From NCBI RefSeq assembly GCF_010727475.1, contig NZ_AP022567.1, positions 5,146,001-5,210,000 of the forward strand: 64,000 nt of DNA. The letters run 5' to 3'. This document shows, in pieces, positions 57,684 through 64,000 of the stretch; position 1 is the stretch's first letter; the number at the start of each line of letters is the position of its first letter. The notes under the pieces are model-generated. The model saw only the letters and a program-made list of their open reading frames with translations. It was not told the DNA's origin and did no database searches. A program made the translations under genes and the position numbers. The stretch is from Mycolicibacterium mageritense (GTDB lineage: Bacteria > Actinomycetota > Actinomycetes > Mycobacteriales > Mycobacteriaceae).

Positions 57684-60528
57684 CGCGGCGTGCTCCTTCG
57701 GGATCGACGAGGACGGATCCGGTGACCTCGACCGGCACCAGGGTTCCGTCGACAACGGCGGTGAGGGTGTCTCCGAGGCGGGCGTGCCCGCCCTTGACCA
57801 GTGCCAGGGCGAACGGGCGGGCCAGTTCCGCACTGCGATAGCTCGACGTGACGTGGCCGAGCATCGGGACCGGCGGGGGCGGCAGGACGCCGTCGGCCGG
57901 CGCCTCGATGATCTGGGCGCCCTCGGGCAGGACGGTCTGGGCATCGGTCGGCAGCAGCCCGACGAACTGCTTGCGCAGCGGGTTGAGGTTCTCGCTGCGC
58001 GTGAACGACCGCTTGCCGACGAAGTCGGGTTTCTTCTTCGACACCGCCCAACTCATCCCGAGATCCTGCGGGGTGACGGTGCCGTCGGTGTCCTGCCCGA
58101 TGATCGGATAGCCCTTCTCGGCCCGCAACACGTGCATGGTCTCGGTGCCGTACGGCGTGATGCCGTAGGGTCCGCCCGCGGCAATCAGCCGTTCCCACAC
58201 CGCGGTTGCGTGCCAGCCGGTGACGTTGACCTCGTAGGCCAGCTCGCCGGAGAAGCTGACGCGCCCGATCCGCACGTGTACCCCGTCGAGTGTGGTGTCC
58301 CGCCACGCCATGAACGGGAAGGCCTCGTTGCTGACGTCGACGTCGGGGAAAACCGCGCCGACGACGTCACGCGAGCGCGGGCCGACGACCGGGAAGGTGT
58401 GCCACTGCTCGGTCACCGACGTGAGCCGGACCGCCAGGTGCGGCCATTCGGTCTGCAGCCATTCCTCCATCCAGTCGAGGATCCGCGCCGCGCCACCGGT
58501 GGTGGTGAACACCTGGAAACGGTCGGGGGCCAGCCGCATCACTGTGCCGTCGTCGATGACCATGCCGTCGACGCCGCACATCACGCCGTACCGGACCATG
58601 CCCACCTTGAGGGTGCTCATCATGTTCGTGTAGAGCATGTCGAGGAACACGCCCGCGTCGGCGCCTTGGACATCGATCTTGCCGAGCGTGGAGCCGTCGA
58701 GAATGCCGACGCCACTGCGCACCGCAGCGCACTCGCGCAGCACCGCGGTCTCCATGTCCTCGCCGGGCAGCGGGTAGTACCTCGGCCGCTTCCACTGACC
58801 CACGTCCTCGAACACCGCACCCTGGGCGACGTGCCAGTCATGCACCGCCGTAACGCGTTCCGGGTCGAACAGCCGTCCGCGGCTCCGTCCGGCGAGCGCG
58901 GCGAACGCGACCGGCGTGTAGGGCGGCCGGAACGTCGTGACGCCGAGGCTCTCCATCGGCACATCGAGCAGTTCGGAGGTGATCCCGGAGGCGACGACGC
59001 CCGAGGTCTTGCCCTGGTCGTGTGCGGTCCCGATGGTGGTGTAGCGCTTGATGTGTTCCATCGAACGCATACCGGCGCCCACGGCGCGGACCAGATCGGC
59101 CACCGTGGCGTCACGCTGGACGTCGACGAACTGGCTGGCCGCGCCGTCCGGATCGGCAACGCGCCACAGCACCAGACCGGCCGCGCTCGGCAGCACCGGA
59201 TCCGCTTCGCCCGCAACAGGTTCGGACACCGCAGCCACACCGAGCCCGGCCAGGGCCCGCTCGGCGGCCATGCGCCCGTCGCGCAGGCAGTTCGGCAGGT
59301 CGAAGACACCGTTGGCGGATCCCGCCACGCTCACGCCTTCGAGGGCTTCGCCAGGAACGAAGGCGCCGAGCGCGTCGTCGTAGCGCAGCTTGCCGCGCAC
59401 CTGGCTGAACAGGTGTACCGCCGGGTTCCAGCCGCCGCTGACCAACAGCACGTCGCAGGACACCACATCGGGGGCGGCGCCGGAGCCGGTGACCACCGCG
59501 GCCGAAACGCGGGCCTCTCCTTGGGTTCCGCTGACGACCGCACCGGTGCGCAACGGGATGTCGCGGGCGGCGCACTCGTCGCGCAGGTGGCGCGAAACAT
59601 CTTCACGCGCATCGACGATCGCGTTGATCCGGGTGCCGGCGTCATGCAGATCGAAGGCCGCCGCGTATGCGCTGTCGTTGGTGGTGAACACGACTGCCTG
59701 CTCGCCGACCAACACGCCGTACCGGTGCAGGAACGTGCGGGCCCCGTTGGCGAGCATGATGCCCGGGCGGTCGTTGTCGGTGAACACCACGGGCCGCTCA
59801 TGTGCGCCTGCGGCCACCACGACGTGGCGAGCACGGATCCGCCACACCCGCTGCCGGCTGACGGCCGCAGGTGCGTCGGCGCCGAGGTGGTCGGTCCGGC
59901 GCTGCAACGCCAGGACAAATCCGTCGTCGTAGTGACCGAACGCCGTGGTGCGCTGCAGATGCAAAACCTCAGGGAACGTAGCGAGTTCGGCGACTGCGTC
60001 GGCCACCCACTCCAGTGCGGGTTTGCCGTCGACGGTGTCGGTGCTGCCGAGCAATGAGCCACCGGCCTCGCTCTGCTCGTCGATGAGCACCACCCGCGCG
60101 CCCGCACGGGCCGCGGTCAGGGCGGCCGCGAGGCCGGCCGGACCGGCCCCGGCGACCAGCACGTCGGCGTGCACGTGGGTCGCGTCGTACTTTGCGGTGT
60201 CGGGAACCTCGGCGAGACGCCCCTGGCCGGGAATGCCGCGTGCCACCAGTCCGTCGAACAGTTCCACCGTCGTCGCGAGCAGCATGGGCTCGGGGAAGGG
60301 CTGTTCGATCTGGACCAGGCCTCCGGTGTCCTCGGCCCAGGCCGAGGTGAACCCGCGCGGCCGGCCCAGCTTGATACTCGTGGTGACCTGGTGGATGCCG
60401 TTGGCCAGCAAAGCTGAGGCCAGTGTGTCGCCGGCGTGCCCGGTGAGCTTCCGGTCGTTGAAAGTGAAGGTGCGCACCGTATTACGGTCGATACGGCCGC
60501 CCTCGGCGGTGCGGAAAGGTGCGTTCAT
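57676..60528 (-). CDS. soxA: Sarcosine oxidase alpha subunit
   Basis: 950 residues, normal size. N-terminal ferredoxin-like part (VRTFTFNDRKLTGHAGDTLASALLANG), NAD-binding fold DVLVAGAGPAGLAAALTAARAG (about 117-138), a central disulfide-oxidoreductase-like domain (HVVVAAGAHERPVVFTDNDRPGIML) and a C-terminal aminomethyltransferase (T-protein) domain binding tetrahydrofolate (MCGVDGMVIDDGTVMRL, GRVSFSGELAYEVNV). The folate site traps the methylene group as 5,10-methylene-THF. It overlaps soxD by a single base. Confidence 0.95.
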   Translation of the reverse strand: MNAPFRTAEGGRIDRNTVRTFTFNDRKLTGHAGDTLASALLANGIHQVTTSIKLGRPRGFTSAWAEDTGGLVQIEQPFPEPMLLATTVELFDGLVARGIPGQGRLAEVPDTAKYDATHVHADVLVAGAGPAGLAAALTAARAGARVVLIDEQSEAGGSLLGSTDTVDGKPALEWVADAVAELATFPEVLHLQRTTAFGHYDDGFVLALQRRTDHLGADAPAAVSRQRVWRIRARHVVVAAGAHERPVVFTDNDRPGIMLANGARTFLHRYGVLVGEQAVVFTTNDSAYAAAFDLHDAGTRINAIVDAREDVSRHLRDECAARDIPLRTGAVVSGTQGEARVSAAVVTGSGAAPDVVSCDVLLVSGGWNPAVHLFSQVRGKLRYDDALGAFVPGEALEGVSVAGSANGVFDLPNCLRDGRMAAERALAGLGVAAVSEPVAGEADPVLPSAAGLVLWRVADPDGAASQFVDVQRDATVADLVRAVGAGMRSMEHIKRYTTIGTAHDQGKTSGVVASGITSELLDVPMESLGVTTFRPPYTPVAFAALAGRSRGRLFDPERVTAVHDWHVAQGAVFEDVGQWKRPRYYPLPGEDMETAVLRECAAVRSGVGILDGSTLGKIDVQGADAGVFLDMLYTNMMSTLKVGMVRYGVMCGVDGMVIDDGTVMRLAPDRFQVFTTTGGAARILDWMEEWLQTEWPHLAVRLTSVTEQWHTFPVVGPRSRDVVGAVFPDVDVSNEAFPFMAWRDTTLDGVHVRIGRVSFSGELAYEVNVTGWHATAVWERLIAAGGPYGITPYGTETMHVLRAEKGYPIIGQDTDGTVTPQDLGMSWAVSKKKPDFVGKRSFTRSENLNPLRKQFVGLLPTDAQTVLPEGAQIIEAPADGVLPPPPVPMLGHVTSSYRSAELARPFALALVKGGHARLGDTLTAVVDGTLVPVEVTGSVLVDPEGARRDG

Positions 60529-60803
60529 CAGATCGTCGGCTTCTGCTCGTCCACGCGGTAAACGCGCTGGAATCGGTAGGTGGCGGTGTCCCGGATCGCA
60601 TTGAACCAGCGGCGGCAGCCGGCGCTGTGGCTCCAGCGTTCGGCGAACATGCCCTTGGGGTTGTTCCGGAAGAACACGTACTGCGCCCATTCCTCGTCGG
60701 ACAACGCCTGCGGGTCAGCCGGATAGGCGACGTGGGCTTCACCGCCGTAGTGGAATTCGGTTTCCTCGCGCGGTCCGCACCACGGGCATTCGATGAGTTG
60801 CAT
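60528..60803 (-). CDS. soxD: Sarcosine oxidase delta subunit
   Basis: 91 residues with the zinc-binding start MQLIECPWCGPREETEFHYGG (C6, C9, H18) and SAGCRRWFNAIRDTATYRF later carrying the fourth ligand candidate. Conserved LSDEEWAQYVFFRNNPKGMFAERW marks the family. It lies between soxB and soxA with a 15-bp gap to soxB and a 1-base overlap with soxA. Confidence 0.94.
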   Translation of the reverse strand: MQLIECPWCGPREETEFHYGGEAHVAYPADPQALSDEEWAQYVFFRNNPKGMFAERWSHSAGCRRWFNAIRDTATYRFQRVYRVDEQKPTI

Positions 60804-60818
60804 TGTGGCTCCTGCGAA

Positions 60819-62054
60819 TCAGTGCGCGACGCCGGCGGCGCCGTGCTCGTCGACCAGCGCGCCGGTGACGAATCGGTCGAGGGTGAACGGGGCGATGTAC
60901 TCGTGGTCGGTGTTGTTCGCGATCGTGTCGGCCAGGCACCATCCGAGACCGGGCGTGACCTTGAACCCGCCGGTGCCCCAGCCCGCGTTGAGGTAGAGGT
61001 TGTCGTAGCCCGTGCGGCCCACGATCGGCGACGCGTCGGGGCACACGTCCACGATGCCCGCCCAGGTGCGCAACAGGTGCGCGCGGGCGAAGACGGGGAA
61101 CAGCTCGACCGCCGCGGCCATCTGCCGCTCGATGATGTGGAAGGCGCCGCGCTGGCCGTAACCGTTGTAGGAGTCGACACCGGCGCCCATCACGAGTTCA
61201 CCCTTGTGGGCCTGGGATACGTAGACGTGCACCGCATTCGACATCACGATCGTGGGGTGCACGGGCTCGAGCAGTTCCGACACCAGCGCCTGCAGGGGGT
61301 GGCTCTGCAGGGGGGTGCGGATCCCGAGCATGTCGGTCAGCGTCGAGGTGTGCCCGGCCGCGCACAGCGCGACCTGCCCGGCGGCGATGTCGCCCCGCGT
61401 GGTGCGCACCCCGGTCACCCGGTCGCCGTCGGTGACGAACCCGGTGACCTCACAATTCTGAATGATGTCGACGCCGGCTTCGTCGGCGCGCCGCGCGAAA
61501 CCCCATGCGACGTAGTCGTGCTTGGCGATACCGGCGCGGGGTTGGTAGGTCGCGCCCAGGACCGGGTACCGGATGTCGTCGGAGATGTTGACGATCGGGC
61601 ACAGATCCTTGACCTCTTTGGGTTCCACCCATTCGGCGTCGATGCCGTTGAGCTTGTTGGCCTCGACGCGCCGCACGCTGTCACGGACATCCTGCAGGCT
61701 GTGCGCGAGGTTGAGCACACCGCGCTGGCTGAACAGGATCGGGTAGTCGAGCTCCTCTTCGAGGCCCTCCCACAGTTTGAGGGCGTGCTCGTAGATGCGG
61801 GCGCTCTCGTCCCACAGGTAGTTCGAGCGGATCAGGGTGGTGTTGCGGGCCATGTTGCCGCCCGCGAGCCAGCCCCGTTCGAGGACCGCGACGTTGGTGA
61901 TGCCGTGGTTCTTGGCGAGGTAGTGCGCGGTGGCCAGGCCGTGGCCGCCGCCACCGACAATGACGACATCGTAGGACTTCTTCGGTTCCGGTGTGCGCCA
62001 GAGAAATTCGGGATGATCCGGCAGGTGGGCGCCCGGCGGGACTGCGGTGGTCAC
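60819..62054 (-). CDS. soxB: Sarcosine oxidase beta subunit
   Basis: 411 residues. FAD-binding DAO fold VVIVGGGGHGLATAHYLAK (about 30-48), and the histidine for covalent FMN is very probably His179 in AKHDYVAWGFARRA. Substrate-side features TYQPRAGIAKHD, GMGAGVDSYNGYGQ-like strand and GWGTGGFKVTPGLGW near the end. It oxidises sarcosine to glycine, giving formaldehyde or methylene-THF and hydrogen peroxide. The start overlaps the glyA stop (ATGA). Confidence 0.95.
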   Translation of the reverse strand: MTTAVPPGAHLPDHPEFLWRTPEPKKSYDVVIVGGGGHGLATAHYLAKNHGITNVAVLERGWLAGGNMARNTTLIRSNYLWDESARIYEHALKLWEGLEEELDYPILFSQRGVLNLAHSLQDVRDSVRRVEANKLNGIDAEWVEPKEVKDLCPIVNISDDIRYPVLGATYQPRAGIAKHDYVAWGFARRADEAGVDIIQNCEVTGFVTDGDRVTGVRTTRGDIAAGQVALCAAGHTSTLTDMLGIRTPLQSHPLQALVSELLEPVHPTIVMSNAVHVYVSQAHKGELVMGAGVDSYNGYGQRGAFHIIERQMAAAVELFPVFARAHLLRTWAGIVDVCPDASPIVGRTGYDNLYLNAGWGTGGFKVTPGLGWCLADTIANNTDHEYIAPFTLDRFVTGALVDEHGAAGVAH

Positions 62055-63379
62055 AGCGCAGCCTCCGTGAGGTTCGGGTAGAGCGGGAAACGTCGGGCGA
62101 GCACGTCGACCCGGGCGCGCAGATCGTCGAGGGCGGTTTCGTCGGTGCCGGGCCGCAATGCGAGGCTGATGATGTCGGCCACCTCGCGGAAGGCGTCGAG
62201 GTCGAATCCCCGGGTGGCCAGTGCAGCGGTGCCGATCCGGACGCCCGAGCTGACCATCGGTGGGCGTGGGTCGAACGGAACGGCGTTGCGGTTCACGGTG
62301 ATCCCCACGCGGTGCAGCCGGTCCTCGGCCTGCTTGCCGTCGAGTTCGGACGTGCGCAGATCGACGAGGACCAGGTGGACGTCGGTCCCGCCGGACACCA
62401 CATTGATCCCGGCCGCGCGCGAATCCTCTTGCAGGAGACGGTCGGCCAGGATCTTCGCGGCGTCCAGCGTGCGCTGCTGACGCTCGGCGAACTCCGGCTC
62501 GCCTGCAAGCTTGAACGAGACCGCCTTGGCGGCGATCACGTGCTCGAGCGGACCACCCTGCTGGCCGGGGAACACCGAAGAGTTGAACTTCTTGGCCAGG
62601 GCCTCGTCATTGGTCAGGATGATGCCGCCGCGGGGGCCGCCCAGCGTCTTGTGCGTCGTCGACGTGACCACGTGAGCGTGCGGCACCGGGGAGGGGTGCA
62701 GACCCGCCGCGACCAGACCGGCGAAATGCGCCATGTCGACCATCAGGTACGCACCGACTTCGTCGGCGATACGCCGGAATTCGGCGAAGTCGAGCTGCCG
62801 CGGGTAGGCGGACCAGCCGGCCAGGATCAGCTTGGGTTTCCGCTCGTGGGCCAGCCGCTCGACCTCGGCCATGTCGACCCGGTGATCGTCCTCACCGACG
62901 TGGTAGGCCGCGACGTCGTAGAGCTTGCCGGAGAAGTTCAGCTTCATGCCGTGCGTCAGATGTCCGCCGTGCGCCAGGTCCAGCCCGAGGATGGTGTCGC
63001 CGGGGGACAGCAGTGCGGCCATGGCCGCCGCGTTCGCCTGCGCGCCGGAGTGCGGCTGTACGTTCGCGTACGCCGCGCCGAACAGGGCCTTCACCCGCTC
63101 GATCGCGAGCTTCTCCGTGACGTCGACGTATTCGCAACCGCCGTAGTACCGCCGGCCGGGATAGCCCTCGGCGTACTTGTTGGTCATCACCGAACCTTGC
63201 GCCTGCATCACCGCCTGCGGCGCGAAGTTCTCGCTCGCGATCATCTCCAGCGTGCTCTGCTGACGGTGCAGTTCGGCGGCGATGGCCTGATACACCTCGG
63301 GATCGAGGCTGGCCAACGTCTCATCGAGGACGGGGTTGGCGGCCGATGCTGCGGTCGGTCCTGCGGTGTCGACAGTCAT
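62051..63379 (-). CDS. glyA: Serine hydroxymethyltransferase
   Basis: 442 residues; PLP lysine Lys244 in TSTTHKTLGGPRGG, typical EMIASENFAPQAVM, KYAEGYPGRRYYGG and QPHSGAQAN motifs. First gene of the sox operon, so probably a catabolic copy that joins glycine and methylene-THF (both from sarcosine) into serine. A housekeeping copy is expected elsewhere. The cluster operator lies just upstream. Confidence 0.95.
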   Translation of the reverse strand: MTVDTAGPTAASAANPVLDETLASLDPEVYQAIAAELHRQQSTLEMIASENFAPQAVMQAQGSVMTNKYAEGYPGRRYYGGCEYVDVTEKLAIERVKALFGAAYANVQPHSGAQANAAAMAALLSPGDTILGLDLAHGGHLTHGMKLNFSGKLYDVAAYHVGEDDHRVDMAEVERLAHERKPKLILAGWSAYPRQLDFAEFRRIADEVGAYLMVDMAHFAGLVAAGLHPSPVPHAHVVTSTTHKTLGGPRGGIILTNDEALAKKFNSSVFPGQQGGPLEHVIAAKAVSFKLAGEPEFAERQQRTLDAAKILADRLLQEDSRAAGINVVSGGTDVHLVLVDLRTSELDGKQAEDRLHRVGITVNRNAVPFDPRPPMVSSGVRIGTAALATRGFDLDAFREVADIISLALRPGTDETALDDLRARVDVLARRFPLYPNLTEAAL

Positions 63380-63405
63380 ATCGCCTTCCTGACATTCCAG
63401 TAGGT

Positions 63406-63424
63406 GTTGAACTAATATATCAAC
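63406..63424. promoter_or_regulatory. Cluster operator between glyA and second GntR gene
   Basis: GTTGAACTAATATATCAAC: perfect 5-bp outer arms with the motif inside (reverse complement contains TTGATATATTAGTT). It lies in the 134-bp divergent region and could control both glyA-soxBDAG and the regulator. Confidence 0.65.
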
Positions 63425-63513
63425 TGTGGGATAGGCTAGGATCAGAACGCGACCACGTCAATAGGGCGGTCAGCAGGGGATTCAAGGCCTGGTTGAAAAC
63501 GGAGGAAACAGCG

Positions 63514-64000
63514 ATGACGCTGACCGATCTGTCATTCGGCGACACCGAGGCGGCTGCGGAAACCAGCGCGGACCGCGCCTACGAGATCTTGCGCGAACGC
63601 CTGGTGATGCTCGACATCCGGCCGGGCGAACCGATCAACGACGAGCACCTCGCGGCGGAGCTCGGTGTCGGCCGCACGCCGGTGCGGGAGGCGCTCAAGC
63701 GGCTCGAGCGTGACCGCCTGGTGATCGCCTATCCGCGCCGCGGCACCTTCGCGACCGCCGTGGACATGACCGATCTCGCCGACATCTCCGAGATCCGAAA
63801 GCAACTCGAACCCACGGCCGCCGCCAGGGCGGCGCGCGCGGCCACCGCCGAGGCCCGGGCCCGGCTGAGTGCGCTCGCCGCGGGCATCGCGCAGATCGAC
63901 GACGCCGACGACCCGCGCGAGGTGCTGCGGCGCGACGTTCATGTACACCGTGAGATCTACCGCGCGTCGGGAAATCCCCATCTCGAACAGATCCTGGTCA
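63514..64000 (+). CDS. FCD-type GntR regulator (partial, cut by right edge)
   Basis: Starts at ATG 63514 with GGAGGA 7 bases upstream and is open to the window end (162 residues seen). N-terminal winged helix AYEILRERLVMLDIRPGEPI...LAAELGVGRTPVREALKRL, nearly the same recognition helix as the GntR protein at 56334-57002, then the FCD domain start with the first metal ligands in DVHVHREIYRASGNPHL. It is divergent from glyA-soxBDAG. Probably the local sensor for sarcosine, glycine betaine products or serine. Confidence 0.9.
   Translation, partial: MTLTDLSFGDTEAAAETSADRAYEILRERLVMLDIRPGEPINDEHLAAELGVGRTPVREALKRLERDRLVIAYPRRGTFATAVDMTDLADISEIRKQLEPTAAARAARAATAEARARLSALAAGIAQIDDADDPREVLRRDVHVHREIYRASGNPHLEQILV

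Noticed and set aside
57190..60057. 955-residue plus-strand frame opposite soxA/soxG
   Set aside because: Antisense shadow; soxA has full-length family motifs on the other strand.
63380..63513. Glycine riboswitch upstream of glyA-sox
   Set aside because: No glycine aptamer core is visible; the gap is explained by the palindrome and promoter elements.

Overview
The right ~55 kb reads as the chromosome of a fast-growing mycobacterium, probably the Mycolicibacterium smegmatis/goodii group. The support is: high-GC coding throughout with frequent GTG/TTG starts and ATGA overlaps; mycobactin mbtK/L/M/N genes with an IdeR-type box; a mycothiol-dependent formaldehyde dehydrogenase; a secreted chorismate mutase; a cutinase; and a DUF4185 arabinanase-type protein. 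Species assignment is inference from gene content.

1-9009: right part of an integrated, phage-derived element of visibly lower GC. Left to right it carries a RepA-like AAA ATPase (cut by the window edge), an iteron-rich non-coding block, small zinc-ribbon and ribbon-helix-helix proteins, HNH endonuclease, large terminase, portal, scaffold-like protein, major capsid protein and two head-tail connector-type proteins plus one small basic protein. It then stops at an attachment site made of the 3' end of the tmRNA gene (8984-9009). There are no tail, tape-measure, lysis or immunity genes in the visible part. This is the layout of capsid-forming phage satellites (cf-PICI-like; compare phiRv1/phiRv2) rather than a complete prophage, and it is the most interesting object in the window.

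9103-20431: host genes for an AraC regulator, DUF1254 lipoprotein, cutinase, membrane protein, a 34-residue small protein, a DUF4185 secreted protein, a TetR/hydrolase pair with two operators, a LOG-type hydrolase, an LmeA-like protein, secreted chorismate mutase, and a two-gene operon behind a near-perfect SigF promoter.

20440-31069: sugar PTS and dihydroxyacetone module: EIIBC and EIIA (divergent), a large LuxR-type ATPase, then aquaporin-dhaK-dhaL-dhaM, the last a DhaM-HPr-EI fusion, with a divergent IclR regulator. 31075-42366: patatin phospholipase, YbaK-domain protein, mycobactin acyl-chain genes (mbtK; mbtL-M-N), a triple-DUF190 protein with two CrcB fluoride channel subunits, phosphoglucomutase, an MFS exporter and tRNA-Ala(GGC).

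42652-64000: a cluster that looks built for N-methylated glycines (dimethylglycine/sarcosine) and the serine and one-carbon units they give. It has a DgcA/TMADH-type flavoprotein demethylase, heterotetrameric sarcosine oxidase soxBDAG with glyA, a FolC-type folylpolyglutamate synthase, mycothiol-dependent formaldehyde oxidation (mscR, metallo-hydrolase), a YdeP-type formate dehydrogenase, L-serine dehydratase sdaA, and an aminotransferase/hydroxyacid-dehydrogenase pair suited to serine-hydroxypyruvate-glycerate chemistry. Two related FCD-type GntR regulators lie inside it, and a recurring AT-rich motif, roughly TGATATATTAG, sits in front of most of its transcription units, suggesting one shared regulon. 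44963-46968 is an interruption by apparently unrelated small genes.
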